NCBI RefSeq assembly: GCF_009649075.1
Contig: NZ_CP045737.1
Coordinates: forward strand, 248,001 to 312,000
DNA from: Aeromicrobium yanjiei
GTDB lineage: Bacteria > Actinomycetota > Actinomycetes > Propionibacteriales > Nocardioidaceae
DNA: 64,000 bases
Reading direction: 5' to 3'
The notes under the pieces: generated by a model
What the model was told of the DNA's origin: nothing
Database searches by the model: none
Seen by the model: the letters and a program-made list of their open reading frames with translations, nothing else
Part shown: positions 29,271 through 37,851 of the stretch, one piece after another
Position numbering within the stretch: position 1 is the first letter of the stretch
Layout: the number at the start of each line of letters is the position of its first letter
Made by a program: the position numbers and the translations under genes

Positions 29271-30911
29271 CTATTTCTCAGAGCCCGCACCTGTCATCGA
29301 GCGGACGTCCAGCTCGACGTAGCGCGCCTCGGCGTCCGCGTCGCGGGCCGTCACGGTGCCCAGCCAGCCGAAGAAGAAGCCGAGCGGGATCGAGATGATG
29401 CCGGGGTTGGCCAGCGGGAACCAGCTGAAGTCCGCGCCGGTGATCATCGCGGTCTCCGAGCCGGAGACGACCGGGGAGAAGATCACCAGGCCGACGCACG
29501 AGATGAGTCCGCCGTAGATGCTCCAGACCGCGCCGCGCGTGTTGAACCGGCGCCAGAACAGGTTGTACAGCAGCGACGGCAGGTTGGCCGATGCCGCGAC
29601 CGCGAACGCGAGCGCCACCAGGAACGCGATGTTGAGCTTCTGCGCCGGGATGGACAGCGCGATCGCGACACCGCCGATCACGAATGCCGCGATGCGGGCG
29701 ACCTTGACCTCCTGCTTCTCGGTGACCTTGTCCTTCTTCCAGACGTTGGCGTACAGGTCGTGGGCCACGGACGACGCGGACGTCAGGGTCAGGCCCGCGA
29801 CCACCGCCAGGATCGTGGCGAACGCGACCGCCGAGATCAATGCCAGCAGCACCGCGCCACCGGTCGAGCCCGATCCGCCGCCCACCGCTTCGGCGAGCAG
29901 CGGCGAGGCGAGGTTGCCGCCGGAGTCGACGATCTCCTGCTTCTTGTCGCCCTTGACCAGTGCGGCCGCGCCGAAGCCCAGCACGAGCGTCATCAGGTAG
30001 AACGCGCCGATCAGGCCGATCGCCCAGAGCACCGACTTGCGCGCCTGGCGTGCGGTCGGGACGGTGTAGAAGCGGATCAGGATGTGCGGCAGACCTGCCG
30101 TGCCGAGCACGAGCGCGAGCCCGAGCGAGATGAAGTCGATCTTGGACTCGGTCGACACGCCGTACTTCAGTCCGGGCTCGAGGAATGCCTTGCCGGCCCC
30201 GCTCTCCTCGGCGGCGGTGCCGAGCATGTCGCTGATGTTGAAGTTGAACTTCGCGAGCACCAGCACCGTGATGAGGATCGTGCCGACCATGAGCAGGACG
30301 GCCTTGACGATCTGCACCCACGTCGTGCCCTTCATGCCGCCCACCACGACGTAGAAGATCATGAGCGCGCCCACGGCCGCGATCGTGAGGTTCTTGGCGG
30401 TGTCGTTGTCGGGCGAGACGCCCAGCAGCAGCGCGACCAACGCGCCGGCGCCGACCATCTGCGCGAGCAGGTAGAAGATCGACACGACAACGGTCGACGT
30501 CGCGGCCGCGGTGCGCACGGGACGCTGCTGCATGCGGAACGCCAGCTGGTCGGCCATGGTGAACCGGCCCGAGTTGCGCAGCAGCTCGGCGACGAGCAGC
30601 AGGGCCACGAGCCAGGCGACGAGGAAGCCGATCGAGTACAGGAAGCCGTCGTAGCCCGACAGGGCGATCGCGCCGGAGATGCCGAGGAACGAGGCGGCCG
30701 ACATGTAGTCGCCGGCGACCGCGAAGCCGTTCTGTGCGCCGGTGAAGCTGCGCCCGCCCGCGTAGTAGTCCGCGGCGGTTCGGGTGTTGCGGCTCGCCCA
30801 GAAGGTGATGGCCACGGTGATCAGCACGATCACCACGAACAGGGAGCCGGTCAGGAGCTGGTTGCTGTCGTCGTCGCTGGCGGCGCGCAGCACGGCGGCG
30901 GTGGTGCTCAT
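29271..30911 (-). CDS. actP: Sodium:solute symporter, ActP-type cation/acetate permease
   Basis: This 546-residue membrane protein has about 13 hydrophobic segments of the SSS family. Typical are SRNTRTAADYYAGGRSFTG, DYMSAASFLGISG, the conserved GGMKGTTWVQIVKA, GLPHILIRFYTV and ASSVAHDLYANV. Close neighbours are acs and the DUF485 gene, the arrangement of E. coli acs-yjcH-actP, so acetate or a related short monocarboxylate is the likely substrate. Start ATG overlaps the DUF485 stop by 4 bases. It is convergent with the LuxR gene, 7 bases apart. Confidence 0.9.
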   Translation of the reverse strand: MSTTAAVLRAASDDDSNQLLTGSLFVVIVLITVAITFWASRNTRTAADYYAGGRSFTGAQNGFAVAGDYMSAASFLGISGAIALSGYDGFLYSIGFLVAWLVALLLVAELLRNSGRFTMADQLAFRMQQRPVRTAAATSTVVVSIFYLLAQMVGAGALVALLLGVSPDNDTAKNLTIAAVGALMIFYVVVGGMKGTTWVQIVKAVLLMVGTILITVLVLAKFNFNISDMLGTAAEESGAGKAFLEPGLKYGVSTESKIDFISLGLALVLGTAGLPHILIRFYTVPTARQARKSVLWAIGLIGAFYLMTLVLGFGAAALVKGDKKQEIVDSGGNLASPLLAEAVGGGSGSTGGAVLLALISAVAFATILAVVAGLTLTSASSVAHDLYANVWKKDKVTEKQEVKVARIAAFVIGGVAIALSIPAQKLNIAFLVALAFAVAASANLPSLLYNLFWRRFNTRGAVWSIYGGLISCVGLVIFSPVVSGSETAMITGADFSWFPLANPGIISIPLGFFFGWLGTVTARDADAEARYVELDVRSMTGAGSEK

Positions 30912-31246
30912 CGCTCGATCTCCTGCTCGTACTCCTCGCGGAGGCGGTCCGCGATCGGGTCCATGCGGCGGGCGGCGAACATCGCGTACCAGATCGCGAT
31001 GCCGAACGTCGTCACGAACTGCAGCAGGCCGAAGACCAGGGCGACGTTGATGTTGCCGAACAGGACGTGGCCCATGAAGTCGTTCGCGTAGTTCGACGCG
31101 AGGACGTACAGCAGGTACCAGGCCATGAAGGCGATCGTCAGCGGCACGACGAATCGCAGGTAGGAGCGCTTGAGCTCGGCGAAGTCGTCCGACGCATGGA
31201 TGCGTTGATACGCCTCGTGAGCCTCCGTGGAGATCTTCTCGGTCAC
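30908..31246 (-). CDS. DUF485 membrane protein (YjcH-like partner of acetate permease)
   Basis: This 112-residue protein has two membrane segments (FVVPLTIAFMAWYLLYVLAS; VALVFGLLQFVTTFGIAIWYAMF) and the DUF485 pattern (ELKRSYLRFVVPLTIAF). YjcH-type proteins accompany SSS monocarboxylate transporters; they are thought to be subunits or modulators. GTG start after GAGGTGA. It is the first gene of the actP operon. A CRP-type palindrome lies 78 bases upstream of its start codon. Confidence 0.88.
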   Translation of the reverse strand: MTEKISTEAHEAYQRIHASDDFAELKRSYLRFVVPLTIAFMAWYLLYVLASNYANDFMGHVLFGNINVALVFGLLQFVTTFGIAIWYAMFAARRMDPIADRLREEYEQEIER

Positions 31247-31323
31247 CGTGAGTCACCTCGTCCGTGGAAAGGGCAGACGGCGCGGAACGCGCCACCCGCC
31301 TCGAAACTAGGGTCCTCTGGCCC

Positions 31324-31339
31324 TGTGAGCCAGATCACG
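31324..31339. promoter_or_regulatory. CRP-type binding site upstream of the DUF485-actP operon
   Basis: TGTGA-GCCAGA-TCACG matches the actinobacterial CRP consensus YGTGA-N6-TCACR at all ten informative positions. It lies 78 bases before the DUF485 start codon in otherwise non-coding DNA. crp itself is at 20879-21556. Confidence 0.65.
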
Positions 31340-31435
31340 TCCGGCCTGCTGCGACGAAGGGCGGGAGGCGGAGCGACGTGCGGTCGGGCGGCCGCGACGA
31401 GCGGTCGTGATCGGGGGATGAACGGTCGTGCCCGG

Positions 31436-32926
31436 TCAGAACCGCCGGTCGACCTCGAGCCGCTCGGGGGTGTGCAGCCGCACCATCGTGCGCGACACGT
31501 TGACCGGGACCCGGCTGCGGGTCGCGAGGGACACGCCGATCATGAGCCCGAACCCGACCGGCACGGACCACGCCGCGGGTTGGCTCATCAGCGCCCCGAA
31601 CCACCCGTCCGGGCTCGTCGCGATCGTGAGGACCGGTGCGACCCCGGCGCAGAGCCCCCCGCCGACGAGTCCCGCGATGGCGCCTGGTGCCGTGAGCCCG
31701 CGCCACCAGATGCCCAGCACGAGCAGCGGGCAGAACGTCGACGCGGCGAGCGCGAAGGCGAAGGTCACTGAGTTGGCGACCGAGATCCGCTGCGCGGACA
31801 GGGCCAGCACGAGTGGGACGACGATGCAGCCCACGGCGGCGAGCCGCAGGGCGGTGATCGTCGAGATGCGGCCACGCGCGAGCCCTTGGCCCACGACACC
31901 GGCGATGGACATCGTCAGGCCCGACGACGTCGACAGGAACGCCGCGAATGCCCCCGCGGTCAGCAGTGCGGCCAGGACCTCGCCGGTCGTGCCGCCGATC
32001 ATGCGCCCGGGCAGCTCGAGCACCACGGTGTCCGTGCCCCCCGAGGTGACCAGGTCTCCGGCGTAGATGCGTCCGAGCACCCCGTAGACGGTCGGCAGGA
32101 GGTAGAAGACGCCGAGCAGCGCGAGCACCAGGAGGGTCGTCCGACGTGCGGCGTGGCCGTCGGGGTTGGTGTAGAAGCGGACCACGACGTGGGGCAGGCC
32201 CATCGTGCCGAGGAAGGTCGCGACCATGACCGAGTACGTCAGGTACAGGCCCGTCTCGCCGGTCTGGCTGAACGGCTCGAACCAGCTGCCGGGAGCGGCC
32301 GGCGCCGGACGCCCGTCGCCGTTCCACGCGTGGACGAGGAAGAACAGCGGGATCAGCAGCGCGGTGAGCTTGAGCCAGTACTGGAACGCCTGCACGAACG
32401 TGATGCTGCGCATGCCGCCCGAGACGACATTGACCACGACGATCGCGGCGACCACGACGGTGCCGACCCAGGTCGGCGCGCCCGTGACGGTCCGCAGCGT
32501 CAGCCCCGCACCCTGGAACTGGGGCATCAGGTAGAGCCAGCCCACCGCGACGACCAGCAGGCTCGCGACCCGCCGCACGCCGTCGGACTGCAGCCGCACC
32601 TGGGCGAAGTCGGGGATCGTGTACGCCCCTGAGCGGCGCAGCGGGGCGGCGACCAGCACCAGGAGCATGAGGTAGCCGGTCGTCCACCCGATCGGGTACC
32701 AGAGCATGTCGGCGCCGAACGCCAGCACGAGGCCCGCGATGCCGAGGAACGACGCCGCCGACAGGTACTCCCCGCCGATCGCCGAGCTGTTGAGGACCGG
32801 GCTGACCGAGCGCGACGCGACGTAGAAGTCGCTGGTGGTCCGGCTGACGCGCAGCCCGAACGCGCCGATCGCGAGGGTCGCGACGGCCACGAGCGCGACG
32901 GCGACGATCCCGTAGGTCGAGCTCAC
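31436..32926 (-). CDS. Second sodium:solute symporter (monocarboxylate type)
   Basis: This 496-residue SSS-family transporter has about 13 membrane segments: SRTTSDFYVASRSVSPVLN, EYLSAASFLGIAG, SGGMRSITFVQAFQYWLK, GLPHVVVRFYTNPDGHAARR, SSGLTMSIAGVVGQ. It is shorter and more divergent than the ActP-like protein at 29271. It is the last gene of a four-gene run: histidine kinase, LytTR regulator, small membrane protein, transporter, with 4-base overlaps between the last three genes. LytS/LytTR systems of this kind control pyruvate or related uptake in enterobacteria (BtsSR, YpdAB), so a pyruvate/acetate-like substrate is a fair inference. Confidence 0.88.
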   Translation of the reverse strand: MSSTYGIVAVALVAVATLAIGAFGLRVSRTTSDFYVASRSVSPVLNSSAIGGEYLSAASFLGIAGLVLAFGADMLWYPIGWTTGYLMLLVLVAAPLRRSGAYTIPDFAQVRLQSDGVRRVASLLVVAVGWLYLMPQFQGAGLTLRTVTGAPTWVGTVVVAAIVVVNVVSGGMRSITFVQAFQYWLKLTALLIPLFFLVHAWNGDGRPAPAAPGSWFEPFSQTGETGLYLTYSVMVATFLGTMGLPHVVVRFYTNPDGHAARRTTLLVLALLGVFYLLPTVYGVLGRIYAGDLVTSGGTDTVVLELPGRMIGGTTGEVLAALLTAGAFAAFLSTSSGLTMSIAGVVGQGLARGRISTITALRLAAVGCIVVPLVLALSAQRISVANSVTFAFALAASTFCPLLVLGIWWRGLTAPGAIAGLVGGGLCAGVAPVLTIATSPDGWFGALMSQPAAWSVPVGFGLMIGVSLATRSRVPVNVSRTMVRLHTPERLEVDRRF

Positions 32927-33324
32927 GTGTCGTCGCCGTCAGGATCGACGAGCGCCGTGAAGTCGCGCTCGGCGCGCTCGGCCTGGCGGATGTAGAGCCA
33001 GCCCAGCGTGAACAGGAACGGGTAGACCAGGACGCCCAGCACGATCCAGGGCAGCGGCACGCCGAGGACCCTGGCGTCGGTGACGGCGTCGAAGGTCAGG
33101 AACACCACGGGGAGTGCCCCGATCGACAGCAGGAGCGTGAGGGCCACGGTCATCGCGGCGCGCAGCTGCGAGCGGATGAGCGAGCGCATGTAGATCTCGC
33201 CGACCCCGGTCGACTCGTCGATCTCCTGGCGGACGCTGCGGCGCACGTGCGGCGAGGCGGTCGTGAGCGGGCTCGTCACGCGGACCCGTCCGGTCGGCGC
33301 CGCGCCGTGCGGCTCGTCGCTCAC
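32923..33324 (-). CDS. Small two-span membrane protein, DUF485-like companion of the symporter
   Basis: This 133-residue protein has a polar N-terminal half and two membrane segments (AMTVALTLLLSIGALPVVFLTF; LPWIVLGVLVYPFLFTLGWLYI) ending in RQAERAERDF. The size, topology and the WLYIRQAERAE ending resemble companion subunits of SSS transporters in actinobacteria. GTG start overlapping the stop of the LytTR regulator (GTGA), stop overlapping the symporter start. This is the second symporter-companion pair in the neighbourhood. Confidence 0.8.
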   Translation of the reverse strand: MSDEPHGAAPTGRVRVTSPLTTASPHVRRSVRQEIDESTGVGEIYMRSLIRSQLRAAMTVALTLLLSIGALPVVFLTFDAVTDARVLGVPLPWIVLGVLVYPFLFTLGWLYIRQAERAERDFTALVDPDGDDT

Positions 33325-34055
33325 AGCGCGCGTTCGTGGATCAGGTCGCGCAGGGTCCGGGTGTGGCGGCGGGCGACCTGCAGCTCGACCCGGTCGTCGC
33401 CCACTGCCATCACGACGCTGCACCGTCCGGCCTGCATGCGCACCTCACGGACGCGGGCGAGATTGACCACGAGGCTGCGGTGCACCCGGGCGAACCCGGC
33501 GTCCGCCCACTCCTGCGCGAGCACCCCGAGGGTCGTCCGGACGAGGTGGCTGCCGCCGTCGTCGACGTGGAGCCGCACGTAGTCACCCTGTGCCTCGACG
33601 TACGCGACCGACGCGCGGGACACGAACCGGGTGACCCCGCCGAGCTCGACCGCGATCTGCTCGTCGCCGGTCTCGGTGGTGTCGGTGCCCTCGACGCACG
33701 CGCGGCGCACGCTCTCGCGCAGTCGCTCCTCGCGGATCGGCTTGAGCAGGTAGTCGACCGCGTTCATCTCGAAGGCCTCGACCGCGTGCGCCTCGTGGGC
33801 CGTCACAAACACGATGCGGGGCGCCTCGCGGAACCGGCCGAGCAGCCGGGCGATGTCCAGGCCGCTGAGCCCGGGCATCGCGACGTCGAGGAAGACCACG
33901 TCGATGCCGCCCTGCTCGAGCACGCGCAGGGCGTCGGTGCCGCTGCGGGTGGCCCGCACCGAGGCGATGCGGTCGTCCCGCTCGAGCAGCCACACGAGCT
34001 CGTCGAGGACGGGTTGCTCGTCGTCGACGACCAGGGAGCGCAGGCCGGCAGGCAT
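33321..34055 (-). CDS. LytTR-family response regulator
   Basis: This 244-residue protein has an N-terminal receiver domain (LRSLVVDDEQPVLDEL; phospho-Asp in VVFLDVAMPG; VTAHEAHAVEAFEMNAVDYLLKP) and a C-terminal LytTR DNA-binding domain (YVEAQGDYVRLHV; FARVHRSLVVNLARV). The ATG at 34055 is the first that yields a full receiver. It is followed by a symporter companion and symporter in overlapping frames and preceded, 41 bases away, by the cognate LytS-type kinase. It presumably activates the transporter genes. Confidence 0.92.
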   Translation of the reverse strand: MPAGLRSLVVDDEQPVLDELVWLLERDDRIASVRATRSGTDALRVLEQGGIDVVFLDVAMPGLSGLDIARLLGRFREAPRIVFVTAHEAHAVEAFEMNAVDYLLKPIREERLRESVRRACVEGTDTTETGDEQIAVELGGVTRFVSRASVAYVEAQGDYVRLHVDDGGSHLVRTTLGVLAQEWADAGFARVHRSLVVNLARVREVRMQAGRCSVVMAVGDDRVELQVARRHTRTLRDLIHERAL

Positions 34056-34096
34056 GCAGTGATCTTGGCCGAGCGTGACCCGCGCCACAACCCCGG

Positions 34097-35236
34097 TCAG
34101 GCCGCGGGGCCGACGGCGGGGGAGAACTTGGGCACGCGCAGCGACACCTTGGTGCCGAATCCGGGCGCGGTCTCGACCACGATCCCGTACGCATTGCCGT
34201 AGACCGTGCGCATCCGCTCGTCCACGTTCGCGAGGCCCACCGACGCGCTGGGGTTGCGGCCGGACAGGGCTGCGCGCACGATCTCGGGGTCGACGCCCGC
34301 GCCGTCGTCCTCGATCGTGATGAGGCACTCGGTGCCCGCGTCGTGGGCCGTCACGGTGATCGTGCCGTCGCCGGCCTTGCGCTCCAGGCCGTGGCGCACC
34401 GCGTTCTCGACGAGCGGCTGGACCGACAGGAACGGCAGCGTGACGCTGAGGACCTCCGGCGCCACGAGCGTCACGATGCGCAACCGGTCGCCGAAGCGGG
34501 CCTTCTCCAGCACGAGGTAGCGCTCGATCGAGCGCAGCTCCTCGGCCAGGGTCGTGAACTCGCCGTGCTGGCGAAATGAGTAGCGGGTGAAGTCCGCGAA
34601 CTCGAGCAGCAGCTCACGCGCCCGCTCGGGATCGGTGCGCACGAACGAGGCGATCGCGCCGAGCGAGTTGTAGATGAAGTGCGGGGAGATCTGCGCCCGC
34701 AGCGCCCGCAGCTCGGCCTCCATCAGCGCGGTGCGGGAGGTCGCGAGCTCGGCGAGCTCGAGCTGGCTGGACATCCACCGGGCGATCTCCGTCGTGGCCC
34801 GCGCCAGGCCCGCGGACGCGTCCTCGCTCATCACGACGACGCTGCCGACGACCTGGCCCTCGACGGCCAGGGGCGCGACGATCGCGGACCCCGAGGCCTG
34901 GGTCGTGCCGCTGCCGATCGCCGCGGACATCAGGTCGGCGACGTCGTCGAGGCCGCCCGGCCCGTCCCAGGCGAGGGGTCCGACGGTGTCGGTGATCGCG
35001 ACCGTCCGGGTGCCGAGCAGCGTCCGCAGGTGCGGCAGGGTGCTGGACGCGCTCTCGGCGTCGAGCCCACGGCGCAGCGCAGGTGCGGCGAGGGCCGTCG
35101 TGTGCAGGGTCTCGTACGTCGCGCGGTCCTCGGGGGTGCCGAGGCTCGGCCGGCGGGACAGCAACCACCACCGCGCGAACGACGCGATCGCGACCAGGGC
35201 GATGACCGCGAGGATCGCGGTCAGCAGGTTGTCCAT
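34097..35236 (-). CDS. LytS-type sensor histidine kinase
   Basis: This 379-residue kinase has one N-terminal membrane segment (LLTAILAVIALVAIASFARWW), a GAF-like sensory domain (about residues 55-165), and the HisKA_7TM-less LytS core: phospho-His in LRAQISPHFIYNSLGAIASF, then HATPase motifs VQPLVENAVRHGL and GLANVDERMRTVYG. The multi-span 5TM-LYT sensor of classical LytS is missing. A TAGCGT hexamer 6 bases before the ATG suggests a leaderless promoter for the whole sensor-regulator-transporter operon. Confidence 0.92.
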   Translation of the reverse strand: MDNLLTAILAVIALVAIASFARWWLLSRRPSLGTPEDRATYETLHTTALAAPALRRGLDAESASSTLPHLRTLLGTRTVAITDTVGPLAWDGPGGLDDVADLMSAAIGSGTTQASGSAIVAPLAVEGQVVGSVVVMSEDASAGLARATTEIARWMSSQLELAELATSRTALMEAELRALRAQISPHFIYNSLGAIASFVRTDPERARELLLEFADFTRYSFRQHGEFTTLAEELRSIERYLVLEKARFGDRLRIVTLVAPEVLSVTLPFLSVQPLVENAVRHGLERKAGDGTITVTAHDAGTECLITIEDDGAGVDPEIVRAALSGRNPSASVGLANVDERMRTVYGNAYGIVVETAPGFGTKVSLRVPKFSPAVGPAA

Positions 35237-35242
35237 CGCCCG

Positions 35243-35248
35243 ACGCTA
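35243..35248 (-). promoter_or_regulatory. -10 hexamer TAGCGT of the LytS-type kinase operon, leaderless type
   Basis: On the minus strand TAGCGT ends 6 bases before the kinase ATG at 35236. Confidence 0.45.
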
Positions 35249-35261
35249 CGACGTCCGGGGG

Positions 35262-35873
35262 TCAGTCGTCGCCGATGCCGCGGGCGTGCAGGGCGGCCCC
35301 GGTGTCGTACGCCTGGGCGACGGTGCGGATCGCCATGGGCACCAGCAGGGCCCGTGGGCTGCGCTCGAGGCCCCGGGCCTTCGCGGCGGCGCGGGTCTCG
35401 TGCGCGATCTCGAGGACTCCGGGGATCGCGCGGATCATGAGCGAGAACGCGAGGGCCACCTTCTCCGGGTTGACGCCCAGCCGGCGGGCCGGGCCGAGCC
35501 CCCGGGTCAGGGCGTCGAGCATCGCGTCGATGCGCGTCGTGCCGGTGAACACGAGGGCTGCGGTGACGAGGGCGACCAGGTCGCCGACGACGTGGATCGC
35601 GGTCGGCCAGCCGCGCTGCCAGACCTGGAACGCGGTGACGAGGACGACGACCGGCAGCAGGGGGCGCAGTCCGCGCAGGAGCGCCCGGACCGGCAGCCGG
35701 GCCCAGGCGACCAGCACCAGCGAGAACGCCACGAACGCGACGGACGACCACGGGCCGCGGACCACCACGGTGAGCACGCCGTACAGCGCGAGGAGTCCCA
35801 GCTTGGGGCCGGCCGGCAGCCGGTGGAGCCAGGTCGTGCCGGGGCGGTACGCGCCGAGCGGTGAGGCGATCAC
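35262..35873 (-). CDS. ecfT: Energy-coupling factor transporter transmembrane protein (biotin uptake)
   Basis: This 203-residue membrane protein has the EcfT fold and the diagnostic Ala-Arg-Gly signature (AAKARGLE) plus a second one near the C-terminus (ALHARGIG); these helices couple to the ATPase. It begins with PLGAYRPGTTWLHRLPAGPKL, typical of EcfT/CbiQ. The GTG start overlaps the ecfA stop by 4 bases. With bioY and ecfA it makes a complete biotin transporter, the equivalent of BioN in the bioYMN set. Confidence 0.9.
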   Translation of the reverse strand: MIASPLGAYRPGTTWLHRLPAGPKLGLLALYGVLTVVVRGPWSSVAFVAFSLVLVAWARLPVRALLRGLRPLLPVVVLVTAFQVWQRGWPTAIHVVGDLVALVTAALVFTGTTRIDAMLDALTRGLGPARRLGVNPEKVALAFSLMIRAIPGVLEIAHETRAAAKARGLERSPRALLVPMAIRTVAQAYDTGAALHARGIGDD

Positions 35874-36568
35874 GCGCCGACCAGCGACCGGTAGAAGCTG
35901 ACCGCGTCGGCCGCCGGGCCGTCGCACACGATGCGGGCGTCGTCGACCACGAGCGCGCGGTCGCAGCGCAGGGCGAGGTCGAGGTCGTGGGTGACCAGGA
36001 CGAGCTGCTGGCTGAGCGAGAACAGCCGGTCGGCGACGATCCGGGTGTTGCGCAGGTCCAGCAAGGTCGTCGGCTCGTCCGCGACGAGGATCCGGGGATC
36101 GGTCGCGAGCACACCTGCGAGGGCCAGCATCTGCTTCTGACCGCCCGACAGGGCGTGGACGGTCGTGTCGGCCTTGTCGGCCAGGCCCACCCCGGCGAGG
36201 ATCTCCAGCGCCCGGGCGTGGCGGGCCTTCTTGTCCTTGATCGTGCGGCGCAGCGACAGCGCGATGTCCTCCGCGCAGGTGGGCATGACCAGCTGGGCGT
36301 CCGGGTTGGTGAACACGAAGCCGACCGATCGGCGTACCCGCGGACCGTCACGGACCGTGTCGAGCCCGTCGATCGTGACGTGTCCCGAGCTCGGCTCGAC
36401 CAGGCCGTTGAGCAGGCGGGCCAGCGTGGACTTGCCCGAGCCGTTGCTGCCGATCACCGCGATGCGGTGCTCCGTCAGGCGCAGGGTGGTGGGCTGCAGC
36501 AGCGGGAGGTCGCCGTCCGGTGTCTGCACCGTGACGGCGACCTCGTCGAGCGCGATGGTCGGTGGCAC
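35870..36568 (-). CDS. ecfA: Energy-coupling factor transporter ATPase (biotin uptake)
   Basis: This 232-residue ABC-type ATPase has Walker A GSNGSGKSTLARLL, the Q-loop VFTNPDAQLV (FxNPDxQ, typical of ECF ATPases), signature HALSGGQKQML, Walker B RILVADEPTTLLD and the His switch VTHDLDL. It drives the biotin-specific S component BioY through EcfT, equivalent to BioM. The start GTG at 36568 lies 2 bases after the bioY stop. It overlaps ecfT. Confidence 0.92.
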   Translation of the reverse strand: MPPTIALDEVAVTVQTPDGDLPLLQPTTLRLTEHRIAVIGSNGSGKSTLARLLNGLVEPSSGHVTIDGLDTVRDGPRVRRSVGFVFTNPDAQLVMPTCAEDIALSLRRTIKDKKARHARALEILAGVGLADKADTTVHALSGGQKQMLALAGVLATDPRILVADEPTTLLDLRNTRIVADRLFSLSQQLVLVTHDLDLALRCDRALVVDDARIVCDGPAADAVSFYRSLVGA

Positions 36569-36570
36569 GG

Positions 36571-37155
36571 TCAGCGTCGCGCCGCCAGCTGCGGGAAGGC
36601 GCGCAGCACGGCAGCCGCGACGACCGCGGCCAGCACGCCCTTGACGATGTCGGCCACGAAGAACGGGGTCGCGTAGCCCCACGCGACGGGCAGGCTCACG
36701 TCGAGCTTGAGCGCCATGCCGATCGTGCCGAGCGTCCCGACGACCGCGATCGTGACGACGGCGGCGGCGACCGACACCACCGCGACGAACGAGGCGGGGC
36801 TGGTGCGGGCGACGCGGTGGGCGACGAGCCCCACGAGGAGCGCGGCGAGCGGGAACGCCGCGAGGTAGCCGGCCGACGGGCTGACCCACACCGCGGGCCC
36901 AGCGCCGCCCTGCGCGAAGACCGGGAGGCCCGCGGTGCCGACCGCGAGGTAGAGCAGCACGGTGAGGAGCCCGCGCACCGCGCCGAGCACCGACGCGGCG
37001 AGGAAGATCGCGAACATCTGCAGGGTGAAGGGCACGTTGATCGAGCCGACGGTGAGCTGGGCGCAGACCGCGATGAGCGCAGCGAACGTCGCGATGAGGG
37101 CGAGATCCGACGTGCCGATCGACGCCTTGCGGCGCGTGCGCGTGGTCATGACCAT
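36571..37155 (-). CDS. bioY: Biotin transporter substrate-binding component BioY
   Basis: This 194-residue S component has six membrane segments. GSINVPFTLQMFAIFLAA matches the conserved PVPFTLQ motif and VSPSAGYLAAFPLAA matches the GGPSGGYL-like substrate loop. It is the first gene of the bioY-ecfA-ecfT operon. The ATG at 37155 follows AGGAG with 7-base spacing. The divergent TetR gene and the paired palindromes between them match the BioQ-BioY arrangement of Corynebacterium, so expression should be derepressed when biotin is short. Confidence 0.94.
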   Translation of the reverse strand: MVMTTRTRRKASIGTSDLALIATFAALIAVCAQLTVGSINVPFTLQMFAIFLAASVLGAVRGLLTVLLYLAVGTAGLPVFAQGGAGPAVWVSPSAGYLAAFPLAALLVGLVAHRVARTSPASFVAVVSVAAAVVTIAVVGTLGTIGMALKLDVSLPVAWGYATPFFVADIVKGVLAAVVAAAVLRAFPQLAARR

Positions 37156-37185
37156 GATCGTGCTCCTGCCGTGACGGTGACGCCA

Positions 37186-37217
37186 CCTGAACGGTGCTCA
37201 GGTGAACGGTGTTCAGG
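37186..37217. promoter_or_regulatory. Two BioQ-type operators between bioY and the TetR gene
   Basis: TGAAC-GGT-GCTCA (37188-37200) and TGAAC-GGT-GTTCA (37203-37215) are adjacent palindromes 15 bases apart; the second is perfect, and both are extended by GG/CC. They match the BioQ consensus of Corynebacterium (TGAAC-N3-GTTAC type). Confidence 0.75.
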
Positions 37218-37266
37218 TTAGCCGATAGGCTGATCGTGCTGTCAACGTGACGTCCTCGGAGGATCC

Positions 37267-37851
37267 ATGCGCTACCACCGCACCGACATCGTCGAGCGTG
37301 CCGTCGGCATCCTCGACGCGTACGGGCTGGCTGACCTGTCGATGCGCCGGATCGCCTCCGAGCTGGGCCTGCAGCCGTCCGCGCTCTATCACCACTTCGG
37401 CAGCAAGCAGGAGCTGCTGGCCGCGGTCGCCGACGAGCTGCTCGACCGCGGTGCGCGGCCGGACGTGCCCGAGGCGTCGTGGGACGAGCGGGTGCTGGCG
37501 CTCAGCCACGAGCTCCGCGACGCGATGCTGGCCTACCGCGACGGGGCCGAGCTGGTCGCCACCGCGCACGCGTACGGCCTGGGTGTCCGCTCGCCCGTGG
37601 AGCGGCTGGCCACTGCGCTCGAGGGTGCCGGCTTCGACGAGGCCTTCGCGCGGACGGCCGCGATGACCGTGCTGCACTTCGTCTTCGGCCACGTCACCGG
37701 CGAGCAGGCGCACCGACAGGCCAACAGCGCGGGGGCGATCGACGCCGATCCGCTCGGCCGGGCCGACACGGGCTCGTTCGACCTGGGCCTGTCCCTCATC
37801 CTCGAGGGCATCAGGCACCGCCGCCCGGCGACCGCGAAGCGCGAACCCTGA
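37267..37851 (+). CDS. bioQ: TetR-family repressor, BioQ type
   Basis: This 194-residue regulator has an N-terminal helix-turn-helix (LSMRRIASELGLQPSALYHHFGSKQELLAAV) and a C-terminal TetR_C domain. It is divergent from the biotin transporter operon and separated from it by two TGAAC-N3-GTTCA-like palindromes, which is the arrangement and site of BioQ in Corynebacterium and Mycobacterium. ATG after GGAGG. BioQ acts with a biotin-sensing partner in those organisms, since it does not itself bind biotin well. A tandem repeat begins at its stop codon. Confidence 0.82.
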   Translation: MRYHRTDIVERAVGILDAYGLADLSMRRIASELGLQPSALYHHFGSKQELLAAVADELLDRGARPDVPEASWDERVLALSHELRDAMLAYRDGAELVATAHAYGLGVRSPVERLATALEGAGFDEAFARTAAMTVLHFVFGHVTGEQAHRQANSAGAIDADPLGRADTGSFDLGLSLILEGIRHRRPATAKREP

